A stretch of 21,730 bases of DNA from contig JAAXHB010000018.1 in assembly GCA_012271125.1 (NCBI GenBank), positions 1 to 21,730 on the forward strand. The letters are read 5' to 3'. This document shows, one piece after another, positions 1 through 6,981 of this stretch. A program made the position numbers and the translations under genes. A model generated the notes under the pieces. It was not told the DNA's origin, ran no database searches, and saw only the letters and a program-made list of their open reading frames with translations. Each line of letters opens with the position of its first letter. Positions within the stretch are counted from its first letter, which is position 1. Source of the DNA: Actinomycetota bacterium (GTDB lineage Bacteria; Actinomycetota; Acidimicrobiia; Acidimicrobiales; Aldehydirespiratoraceae).

Positions 1-123
1 TTCTGGTCCTGAGTCCTTTAGTTCAGATTCGTTTGACACTGGGTCTGACGCGTCCATTGACAGCTTCGTGCCTGCCAAAGCATCATCAGACATTTTTTCG
101 TTAGACGTCTTTTCTTTGGGCAT
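1..123 (-). CDS. Unidentified protein, N-terminal fragment (runs off window)
   Basis: Reading leftwards from an ATG at 123-121, 41 codons stay open to the window edge. The visible part starts MPKEKTSNEK and is hydrophilic, rich in Ser, Asp, Glu and Lys, with no signal peptide or membrane segment. A purine-rich AGAGAG lies 4 bases before the ATG and could be a ribosome binding site. The gene would be divergent from the CPBP gene at 403. The fragment is too short and too low in complexity to assign a family. A disordered acidic N-terminal tail of a larger protein is the simplest reading. It could also be a chance open frame. Confidence 0.4.
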   Translation of the reverse strand, partial: MPKEKTSNEKMSDDALAGTKLSMDASDPVSNESELKDSGPE

Positions 124-205
124 CTGTCTCTCTGCAACAATTTTTACGTACTGAATGCGTGCCGTTAGCGGCACTAAATTTAGGCTAGTCCGCTATCGCC
201 ACAGT

Positions 206-229
206 ATTGCTGAACTCATTGCTGAACTC
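206..229. repeat. Perfect 12-bp tandem duplication in the 124-402 intergenic region
   Basis: The 12-mer attgctgaactc occurs at 206-217 and again at 218-229 without a mismatch. It lies in the 279-base gap between the divergent partial gene and the CPBP gene. No RNA gene or clear terminator is visible in that gap. Promoters for both flanking genes must lie here, but no convincing -35/-10 pair was picked out. Confidence 0.85.
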
Positions 230-390
230 TTCTTACTTACTTGCGTCCCCACGAGCCGTCTTCAACTCCGTAAGACTTAACTATCCACTCCCTTCATCAC
301 ATACTTCATCTCGATAGACGCAAAGCCAAAGCGTCTTCTTCAACAACCCCGTCCAACCCATCACTCACGTCGTCACTTCCGCCATCACTT

Positions 391-474
391 ACGTCGCCGT
401 CAGTGTCCTCGCCACCCCCTCCACCTCCACCTACGTCGCCGTCAGTATCCTCGCCACCCCCTCCACCTATCCCC
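391..474. repeat. 42-bp tandem duplication coding for a proline-rich tail
   Basis: A 42-base unit beginning acgtcgccgtcag occurs at 391-432 and again at 433-474, with few mismatches. The length is a multiple of three. It encodes 14-residue blocks of the type TSPSVSSPPPPP in the CPBP protein. A weaker relative of the unit precedes it at about 361-390. The + strand is almost purely pyrimidine over long stretches. Confidence 0.85.
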
Positions 475-1203
475 ACTCCAGCACCATCCCCAGCGCCATC
501 CTCCAATGTCCTCCAGCCCCTGATGCCCCCAGGCCAGCGATTTGGGTTGGCGTTACTGCTGTGGGTTATCGGCATCATGGGAGTCGTTGCTGTCAGCGTC
601 GGCCTTGAGCTGTTTACCAACGTTGATCTAGACAACCCTTCCATCGGCTGGATAGTCCTACTTCAAACCCCGATATGGGTCGCTTTTCTCGGCGGAATGC
701 GGTTTGCCCGCCGTTTCAACCTCAACTGGCGTCACCAACTCGCTTGGCGTATACGCCGCTCCGACATAGCTCTCGGGCTTGGAGTTGGCGTTGCGCTTCA
801 AGTGGTCGTAAACCTCATGTACTGGGGAATTCTTACGTTGTTTGACGGTGCAGATGCCGATGACGTGGCAGAACCCGCCCGCGAGCTTGCCGAAAACGTT
901 GTAAGTCCACTTGAAATCCTTGCGTTAGTGCTGTTGGCAGTAGTGATGGCACCGCTAGTTGAAGAACTCTTATTCCGCGGCTTGATACAAGGCGCTATCA
1001 GCGACAAGTTCGGACATTTGCTCGGAGTGGGTGCCTCCTCCGTGCTCTTTGGCCTGTCGCATTTTCAAGGCATTCAACTACCCGCGCTTATCTTGGTCGG
1101 CATAGCCAATGGATTGCTCGTGTGGAAGACCAAACGCATTGGCCCAGCCTTTTGGTCACACTTATCGTTCAATGGCGTCACTACCCTCATACTCACCCTG
1201 TGA
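403..1203 (+). CDS. CPBP-family (CAAX protease and bacteriocin-processing type) intramembrane protein
   Basis: This is a multi-pass membrane protein of the CPBP/Abi family of intramembrane glutamyl proteases, which includes Rce1-like enzymes and immunity or maturation proteins. The family signature is present: EELLFRG at residues 187-193, His220 in the LFGLSHF segment, and His253 with Asn257 in the last motif (SHLSFN). These are the usual catalytic positions. About seven hydrophobic segments span residues 47-266. The first 40 residues are a Ser/Pro-rich, apparently disordered extension made by a 42-bp tandem duplication. GTG at 403 is the only ATG, GTG or TTG codon between the upstream in-frame stop (271) and the extension. 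The ATG at 523 (residue 41), just before the first hydrophobic segment, is an alternative start that would drop the tail. The substrate is unknown. No bacteriocin genes are nearby, so a housekeeping role is as likely as immunity. Confidence 0.85.
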   Translation: MSSPPPPPPPTSPSVSSPPPPPIPTPAPSPAPSSNVLQPLMPPGQRFGLALLLWVIGIMGVVAVSVGLELFTNVDLDNPSIGWIVLLQTPIWVAFLGGMRFARRFNLNWRHQLAWRIRRSDIALGLGVGVALQVVVNLMYWGILTLFDGADADDVAEPARELAENVVSPLEILALVLLAVVMAPLVEELLFRGLIQGAISDKFGHLLGVGASSVLFGLSHFQGIQLPALILVGIANGLLVWKTKRIGPAFWSHLSFNGVTTLILTL

Positions 1204-1206
1204 CAT

Positions 1207-1320
1207 CCTTTCCGCACCCCTAAACCAGGCATTCATTTGACCCCATGAAACCTTTCCGCACTCCTAAACCAGGCACTTATTTAACCCTTATTTGACCCTA
1301 TGAAATTTGACCCTATGAAC
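1207..1320. repeat. Nested tandem duplications covering the start of the next gene
   Basis: A 44-base segment at 1207-1250, beginning cctttccgcacccctaaacc, is repeated at 1251-1305 in an expanded form. The expansion comes from an inner 11-base duplication (ttatttaaccc 1277-1287, ttatttgaccc 1288-1298). A further 15-base duplication (tttgaccctatgaaa at 1291-1305, same with a final c at 1306-1320) repeats the start codon itself. ATG codons therefore fall at 1245, 1300 and 1315. The last two are in frame with each other. The first opens only a 16-codon frame ending at 1295. Confidence 0.85.
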
Positions 1321-4227
1321 GACGAGCAACCCTCCAAAGCACGCCGAGTAGCAGCGTTTTTCACAACGCCTGCCAAACCCCTCGTAACCCCGTCGTCGAC
1401 CAAGTTCTCACGCGTCCAAACCATCGCAACCGCAGTACTTGTTGCAGTTGTCTTATGGTTTTTGGTCGCAAGCCTGCGACCATGGCTTTGGTTTCTTGAC
1501 ACCACACCAACCGGCGGCGACCTCGGCGCTCACGTATGGGCACCGGCATACCTACGTGACGTGCTATTGCCAGAGTTCAGGCTCACAGGTTGGACACACG
1601 ACTGGTATGTCGGCTTTCCTGCCTTCACTTTTTACATGGTGCTTCCGTCTTTGTATGTCATCATCGCAGAAGCTGGGATCAATCTTGGCGAAGAGATTTG
1701 GGCACACCTCGGAGTTTTGACGTTGGCGGGCTTCGCCGGTTGGCGTTACCTAGCAACACGTCACAACGAAACCATCGATCCAACCAGCCCATCCGACAAG
1801 TCATCTCTAACGATCCCTCAGCGCCTTAACCCTGTCCTCTGGCTCGGCGTCGCTGCATGCACCGTTGCCGCCCTATGCCTGCTACAGATACTCAACCTTT
1901 TCGATGGGCGAACGGTGCCTACTGGACTATTCGGCGACGTCACCTACAACGACGTCACATTCGACCGTGCCGTCGCAATCGTTGCCGTGCCCGCAGCACT
2001 TTTTGTTCTCGCGTGGCATTTTCTAGACCGGTTCTGGATATCACGCCCATCGGCCAGGTTCATACCTAGTGGAGCGACACGCCTAGCAATAGCCGTCACA
2101 GCAGCCGTTTTAGGGGTGCTAGTGGTGCCTTTGCCCTATGGAATCGCTTTGAAACTCATTGTTGTCGCCGGAATGGTGGCGCTGCCCTTTGCCGCGTTTG
2201 CGATGGCTCGAATGGGTGGGCTGGCATTCCCAGCTCCCGCACTAGCCGCAGCAGCCACCTTGTTGTTCTTGTTCGACCGCTCCTTCAACATTTACGGCGG
2301 CAACCTGCTGTCAACAATGGCGGGCGAGTTCGCCTACTCACTAGGTCTCGCAATATCAGTGGTCTACATTGGCGTCGCAGCCAAAGGCATGGACAGCCAA
2401 CGTCACTGGCTCGCCGCCGGCGTCCTGCTCGCCCTAAGCGGACTTACGCATCTGTTCTCAGCGTTTTTCGCCCTGGCAGCGACTTTTGCCTTGTTTGTGA
2501 TCCCGCCATGGCGTCGCAACATCTGGCGAATGCGTCTCAAATGGACTCTTTACACCGGTGCTCTGGCTGCTGCCTTGAGCGCCTGGTGGGTTGTTCCGTT
2601 CTGGTGGAACCGAGGGTTGCTCAACGACATGGGCTGGGGCAAAGAAGAACGGTATGTCTCAGCACTTTGGTCGCGTATCCATTTTGACTACGACTTTCTT
2701 GTCGACAATCCGCCTCTCAAGTTGTTTGTCGTTCTTGCCGCAATTGGTGCTGTCACCGCCATTGTCCGCCGCCAACGCCTCACCACTGCACTAGCGCTGA
2801 CCTGTGGAATCTTCGCCATCGCATTCGTCTTGTTGCCAGAGGGACGCCTTTGGAATGTGCGTCTGTTGCCGTTCTATTACCTGTGCATTTACTTGGTTGC
2901 TCTGCTTGGTATTGCCAGCCTTGGCCAAGTCGTGCTTAGCAAAGCCCGCAAGCTGGTGCCGTCACGCAAACAGCCACGCCTTATTACCGTGTCTCTCACA
3001 AGCATCGCGTCCGTCGCAATATTGGCGATTTTGGTCATGACCGGACTGCCGCTGCGGAGCTTGCCTTGGGGCAGCGTCGATGACGGCACCTATCAGTGGG
3101 GGCCGTTTAACTCCAGCGAGATCAACGTTGGCTCCTATTGGCTTGAATATGACTTTGAGGGTTACGAGCGCAAAAACCCCACAAGCGGCGGCGGTGGAAC
3201 CAGCGAATACATGGCACTGATTGAAACCATGGAAGAAGTTGGTGCCACATACGGTTGCGGGCCGTCCTTGTGGGAGTACAACAAGGACAGGCTCGCCTCC
3301 TATGGCACGCCGATGGCACCCATGCTTTTGCCGTATTACAGCGACGGCTGTATCGGCTCTCTTGAGGGCTTGTACTTCGAGGCGTCTGCCACAGCGCCGT
3401 ATCACTTCTTGATGCAGTCGGAGCTTTCCGAGGGACCATCTCGAGCGCAACGTGACCTGCCCTATGGCGCTCTCAACGTTGACTTCGGTGCTGAACATCT
3501 ACGCCAAATGGGTGTGCGCTACTACATCGCCACTACCGAAGCTGCCCGTGAACAGGCTCGTGCTAGCAACAAGTTGATCGAGCTGGTCGACTCCGGTGCG
3601 TGGGTCGTGTTTGGCGTGTCTGAAAGCGTTCGTGTTGAGGCACTGCGTGAGCTGCCGATTGTGGTGACAGATTTGGACGTCGCCGACGTTGATTGGCTCG
3701 AGCTATCAGTGGGCGCGTTTCTGATGGGAGAGACTGCTCCGATTCTTGCTACCGAAGGCCCGGAAAAGTGGCCTCGCATGTCCTTAGAGACGCTAACCGA
3801 CGAGCTGGCTTCTGCCCGTGTCGACGACTTGAACTATCCAGGCCGTTCAGATCGCGAACGAGCCATGTATGTTCTTTCTGAGCAGCTAGACAATCTGGTG
3901 CCACGAGTCGCCATAAACAGTGACGCGACCAGCGACGCTCAGGTAAGCAACATTGTCCGTGATCAGCACTCTTTGAGATTTGACGTCGACACAGTGGGTG
4001 TTCCTGTGGTCGTGCGCACGTCTTATTTCCCCAACTGGAAAGCTGACGGAGCTGACGGTCCGTATCGAGTTACGCCCAACCTGATGGTGGTGGTGCCTAC
4101 TTCTAATCATGTTGAACTCACCTATACCCGCAGTCCAATCCAATGGGCATCGTCGACGGTGTCGCTCATCGGCCTACTTGCGCTTGTAGCAATACCTCTT
4201 CGCCGTCACCTCCGCCAAGATGGCTAG
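1300..4227 (+). CDS. Large multi-pass membrane protein, PTPS-related / GT-C-like glycosyltransferase candidate
   Basis: The product has 975 residues. A cytoplasmic Lys/Arg-rich N-terminus is followed by a first membrane span at about residues 42-65, roughly ten more spans up to about residue 585, an extracytoplasmic C-terminal region, and a final span at about 944-966. After the first span comes GGDLGAH (72-78), then a DWYVGFPAFTFY segment. This is the arrangement of the 6-pyruvoyl-tetrahydropterin-synthase-related membrane family and of GT-C glycosyltransferases, where an acidic residue in the first outer loop is catalytic. Asp74 is the candidate here. The gene overlaps the next one, a GT2 sugar-transferase gene, by 8 bases, which implies translational coupling. 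The two together suggest transfer of a lipid-phosphate-linked sugar to an envelope acceptor. That role is inferred from topology and context, not demonstrated. ATG 1300 or ATG 1315 could be the true start, and neither has a good Shine-Dalgarno sequence. Confidence 0.75.
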   Translation: MKFDPMNDEQPSKARRVAAFFTTPAKPLVTPSSTKFSRVQTIATAVLVAVVLWFLVASLRPWLWFLDTTPTGGDLGAHVWAPAYLRDVLLPEFRLTGWTHDWYVGFPAFTFYMVLPSLYVIIAEAGINLGEEIWAHLGVLTLAGFAGWRYLATRHNETIDPTSPSDKSSLTIPQRLNPVLWLGVAACTVAALCLLQILNLFDGRTVPTGLFGDVTYNDVTFDRAVAIVAVPAALFVLAWHFLDRFWISRPSARFIPSGATRLAIAVTAAVLGVLVVPLPYGIALKLIVVAGMVALPFAAFAMARMGGLAFPAPALAAAATLLFLFDRSFNIYGGNLLSTMAGEFAYSLGLAISVVYIGVAAKGMDSQRHWLAAGVLLALSGLTHLFSAFFALAATFALFVIPPWRRNIWRMRLKWTLYTGALAAALSAWWVVPFWWNRGLLNDMGWGKEERYVSALWSRIHFDYDFLVDNPPLKLFVVLAAIGAVTAIVRRQRLTTALALTCGIFAIAFVLLPEGRLWNVRLLPFYYLCIYLVALLGIASLGQVVLSKARKLVPSRKQPRLITVSLTSIASVAILAILVMTGLPLRSLPWGSVDDGTYQWGPFNSSEINVGSYWLEYDFEGYERKNPTSGGGGTSEYMALIETMEEVGATYGCGPSLWEYNKDRLASYGTPMAPMLLPYYSDGCIGSLEGLYFEASATAPYHFLMQSELSEGPSRAQRDLPYGALNVDFGAEHLRQMGVRYYIATTEAAREQARASNKLIELVDSGAWVVFGVSESVRVEALRELPIVVTDLDVADVDWLELSVGAFLMGETAPILATEGPEKWPRMSLETLTDELASARVDDLNYPGRSDRERAMYVLSEQLDNLVPRVAINSDATSDAQVSNIVRDQHSLRFDVDTVGVPVVVRTSYFPNWKADGADGPYRVTPNLMVVVPTSNHVELTYTRSPIQWASSTVSLIGLLALVAIPLRRHLRQDG

Positions 4228-4930
4228 CCCTCCTCAGCTCTCAGTTGTTATTCCCGCATTTAGAGAGTCTGCACGAATCGCTTCAACTTTGACCAAACTC
4301 CGAGATGCTCTAGTCGGAGAAGTTGAGATCATTGTTGTTGACGACGGTTCCGGCGATGCAACCTCAGAAGCAGCAAGCACAGCCGATCAAGTCATCACTT
4401 TCCCCACCAACAAAGGCAAAGGCGCAGCCGTACGAGCTGGACTACTCGCCGCCACCGGCGACGTAGTTGTTTTCACCGACGCTGACTTGGCATATCCACC
4501 CGCGCAAATACCAACACTTGTTACCGCTATCGAAGCCGGCGCAGAGGTCGTCATCGGCAACCGCCGACACACCGACACGGTCGAATCCACCGAAGCAAGC
4601 AATATTCGCTCCTTTGGCAGCAAAGTTGTTCGCACTCTTACCAGTTTGCTCGGACTATGCAGATTCCCCGACAGCCAATGCGGATTAAAGGCATTTCGCC
4701 GCGAGGCGGCTCAACAATTGGCATCCAAAGCCGTGATCGACGGATTTGCTTTTGACGTAGAACTGCTGTTTCTGGCGTCCAAAGCAGATATGAAGATTGC
4801 ACAAGTGCCCGTCGAGGTGGTCAACTCCGAATCATCGTCGGTTCATGTAGTCCGCCACGGGATAGCACTAGCTAAGGACTTGCTCCGCATCCGACTCAGA
4901 TGGCTCCTGGGTAGCTACAAACATGTCTAA
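4220..4930 (+). CDS. Family 2 glycosyltransferase, dolichyl/polyprenyl-phosphate sugar synthase type
   Basis: The 236-residue protein has a GT-A fold nucleotide-sugar domain. It contains LSVVIPAFRE near the N-terminus, VVDDGSGD with DDG at 41-43, NKGKGAAVRAG at 64-74 and FTDADLAYP with DAD at 87-89, the metal-binding motif. The NKG-KGAA-VR-G signature is typical of dolichyl-phosphate mannose or glucose synthases (DPM1/Alg5 type). These transfer a hexose from GDP-Man or UDP-Glc to a polyprenyl phosphate on the cytoplasmic face of the membrane. There is no C-terminal membrane anchor, so it is probably peripheral. It starts inside the end of the preceding membrane-protein gene (8-base overlap), and phosphomannomutase follows 89 bases later. 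Mannose is therefore the likeliest donor sugar, but glucose cannot be excluded. Confidence 0.85.
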   Translation: MASPPQLSVVIPAFRESARIASTLTKLRDALVGEVEIIVVDDGSGDATSEAASTADQVITFPTNKGKGAAVRAGLLAATGDVVVFTDADLAYPPAQIPTLVTAIEAGAEVVIGNRRHTDTVESTEASNIRSFGSKVVRTLTSLLGLCRFPDSQCGLKAFRREAAQQLASKAVIDGFAFDVELLFLASKADMKIAQVPVEVVNSESSSVHVVRHGIALAKDLLRIRLRWLLGSYKHV

Positions 4931-5005
4931 CCAACTACTCACGCTTCATTGCCAACATGTATCCGTGTTTCGCGACACATACGCAATACATAGGTGTCTG
5001 CATTG

Positions 5006-5032
5006 ATGACTGATTTCAGATGACTGACTTCG
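5006..5032. repeat. 14-bp tandem duplication of the manB start region
   Basis: A unit of the form atgactgatttcag at 5006-5019 is repeated as atgactgacttcg from 5020, giving two ATG codons 14 bases apart. The upstream copy is out of frame with manB and terminates after five codons (TGA at 5021-5023, overlapping the manB start). Initiation at 5006 would end right at the real start, so it could act as a tiny upstream frame. Confidence 0.75.
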
Positions 5033-6618
5033 ACGCAATATTTGACACAATATTTAAGGCATACGACGTTCGCGGTCTTGTCGACACACAAATTGACCCC
5101 ACCAGCTGCTTTGCCATCGGCAGGAGCTTTGCCCAATTCGCCACTCAACAAGGCTTTGACCGGATTGTGGTTGGTCGCGACATGCGACCCAGCGGAGCAG
5201 AGTTGTCTAAAGCCTTTTGTGAAGGTGCCATGAGCGCCATTGACATACATAAAGGTGTCAACGTCACCGACATTGGGCTTTGCGCTACTGAAATGGTGTA
5301 CTACGCATCGGGCATATTCAAGATTCCTGGGGCGATGTTCACCGCCTCTCATAATCCTGCTGAATACAACGGCATCAAGTTCTGCGGCGCAGGTGCCTCT
5401 GCGCTCACCACAGAGCTCATCGACATAAAAAACGCTGCTATCGACTTCGCCAACAATGCGCCACCCAACCCCACTGATCTAGTCGCCACCACTGTGCCTA
5501 ATCCTCTTGCGCCTAATCCCCTTGCGGTTAATCAAGGACAGCTCACCGAAATTGACTTACTTCCCGACTTCGTTACCCATGTCACCTCATTCCTCACCCC
5601 ATCATCGACACCGGACACTCCATTTTCCTCCGCAACCATCGCGTCGGATTCCTCCCACCCTCTCAGCTCTACATCCAACCCTCCCCGTTCTACCTCCCAA
5701 CCTCTTCGCTCTACCCCCCGCCCTCTCCGCATCGTCATCGACGCCGGCAACGGCATGGCAGGTATGGTCGCCCCAGCCATTCTTAGTCCTAACGCATTAG
5801 CGGGCACTGCACTTGAAGGAACCCAAGTCGAATACCTCTATGACAACCTAGATGGGACTTTCCCAAACCATCCACCCAATCCTCTTGAGGTTGAGAACCT
5901 GCGCGACCTCCAACAACGAGTGCTCGAAATCCAAGCCGATCTTGGCCTTGGTTATGACGGAGACGCCGACCGCGTGTTTGCCGTCGACGAGCAAGGCAAA
6001 CCCGTCACCGGTTCAACGCTTACCGCCTTGCTTGCCAATGCTTTGCTGAAACGCTTCCCCGGAGCAACTGTCGTTCACAACGCCATATGTTCTCGCTCCG
6101 TTTCTAGAACCATCAAAACAGCCGGTGGGGGAGCGGTGCCTAGTCGAGTTGGGCACACCTTTATGAAACAGTCGATGGCAGACCACAACGCGATCTTTGG
6201 CGGTGAACATTCCGGCCACTTCTATTTTGGCGACTGCTCTGATCAAAACTCAAACACTCGTAATAACTTCGGCGCAGATAGTTCCATGATTGCCACTGTC
6301 CTTGTCTTGGAAGCAATCGCCAACCATGCCGGCACCTTCAGCAGTCTTTTAGCGCCGTTTCAAAGTCATTACGCATCAGGTGAACTCAACACTAGCGTCT
6401 CCGATACAGCAGCGGTAATCAACAGCGTCTCTGAGCATTACCAAGACGCTCAACAAAGTCGCCTTGACGGGTTGACCGTCGATTTTGACGACTGGTGGTT
6501 CAACCTGCGCCCTTCAAACACCGAACCCTTGTTGCGTCTAAACGTGGAAGTAACTAACGCAGATGCCTTAGACAACCGCATAACCGAAGTCCAAGGACTG
6601 CTAGCCGTTCACGGTTGA
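5020..6618 (+). CDS. manB: Phosphomannomutase / phosphoglucomutase (alpha-D-phosphohexomutase)
   Basis: The enzyme interconverts mannose-6-phosphate and mannose-1-phosphate (possibly the glucose phosphates too) in the cytoplasm, supplying GDP-mannose synthesis. All four signature loops are visible: the active-site loop TASHNP at 108-113 (phosphoserine Ser110), the metal site DGDAD at 313-317, the sugar-specificity loop GEHSGH at 395-400, and the phosphate-binding loop RPSNTEP at 497-503. At 532 residues it is about 70-80 longer than most family members. The excess lies at about residues 145-240. It is a Ser/Pro-rich low-complexity insertion built from a 15-bp duplication (5497-5526) and four 21-bp units (5647-5730), just before the conserved RIVIDAGNGMAG strand. 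The insertion should be a surface loop between domains 1 and 2. Trm112-like and manA genes follow. Confidence 0.92.
   Translation: MTDFDAIFDTIFKAYDVRGLVDTQIDPTSCFAIGRSFAQFATQQGFDRIVVGRDMRPSGAELSKAFCEGAMSAIDIHKGVNVTDIGLCATEMVYYASGIFKIPGAMFTASHNPAEYNGIKFCGAGASALTTELIDIKNAAIDFANNAPPNPTDLVATTVPNPLAPNPLAVNQGQLTEIDLLPDFVTHVTSFLTPSSTPDTPFSSATIASDSSHPLSSTSNPPRSTSQPLRSTPRPLRIVIDAGNGMAGMVAPAILSPNALAGTALEGTQVEYLYDNLDGTFPNHPPNPLEVENLRDLQQRVLEIQADLGLGYDGDADRVFAVDEQGKPVTGSTLTALLANALLKRFPGATVVHNAICSRSVSRTIKTAGGGAVPSRVGHTFMKQSMADHNAIFGGEHSGHFYFGDCSDQNSNTRNNFGADSSMIATVLVLEAIANHAGTFSSLLAPFQSHYASGELNTSVSDTAAVINSVSEHYQDAQQSRLDGLTVDFDDWWFNLRPSNTEPLLRLNVEVTNADALDNRITEVQGLLAVHG
5497..5526. repeat. 15-bp tandem duplication within manB
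   Basis: The unit cctaatcctcttgcg at 5497-5511 is repeated with one mismatch at 5512-5526. In frame it gives PNPLA twice. A related PNPLE block occurs later in the same gene near 5872-5886. Confidence 0.8.
5647..5730. repeat. Four 21-bp in-frame repeats within manB
   Basis: Units at 5647-5667, 5668-5688, 5689-5709 and 5710-5730 encode DSSHPLS, STSNPPR, STSQPLR and STPRPLR. The + strand is strongly pyrimidine-rich. The first unit is the most diverged. The array ends exactly at the conserved beta strand before DAGNG. Confidence 0.8.
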
Positions 6619-6710
6619 CGCCAACGGATTGCTCATGCCCTAGGTGCGGTGGCAACGTCTCCTGCAGATGCTGACGTATAGCCGAGATGCGCGCAAGTTA
6701 GCGTCAAGGC

Positions 6711-6923
6711 ATGGCACTAGACCCCAGATTGCTGGAAATCCTTGCCTGTCCAAACGACAAGGGCACATTGCTTTACTTCGAAGACGAAAACAGTCTCTAT
6801 AACCCCCGCCTACGTATGCGTTACCGAATCGAAGACAACATTCCGATCATGCTGCTCGAGGAAGCCGAAACTATCGACGACACCGAACACCAGCGTCTAG
6901 TCGACAAATCCACAGGCAGCTAA
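6711..6923 (+). CDS. Trm112-like / UPF0434 family small protein
   Basis: The 70-residue protein has LLEILACPNDKGTLLYF at residues 7-23 and an IPIMLLEEA block at 44-52. This is the pattern of the Trm112/UPF0434 family, small partner proteins of methyltransferases and other enzymes. Only one cysteine is present (Cys13). The second Cys of the usual CPxCKG knuckle is Asp16, and the distal pair is missing, so zinc binding by the classical site looks lost. The gene lies between manB and manA, a position in which small Trm112-type genes are common in actinobacteria. The start is ATG 6711 with a weak, very close AAGG. The specific partner is unknown. Confidence 0.8.
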   Translation: MALDPRLLEILACPNDKGTLLYFEDENSLYNPRLRMRYRIEDNIPIMLLEEAETIDDTEHQRLVDKSTGS

Positions 6924-6981
6924 CTATCGACACTCCGACAGTGCCAATCCCCAATAGAGCCAATCGCAGAAGAGACGTGTT

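Noticed and set aside
306..644. Minus-strand open frame with Gly/Asp repeats resembling a calcium-binding repeat protein
   Set aside because: It lies opposite the CPBP tail and its repeats are the complement of the proline-rich 42-bp duplication. The CPBP frame carries real family motifs, so this is a shadow.
6619..6710. Cys-rich reading of the manB-Trm112 gap as a small zinc-ribbon peptide
   Set aside because: The frame with CPRCGG has no start codon and ends after a few codons. It is too short to support.
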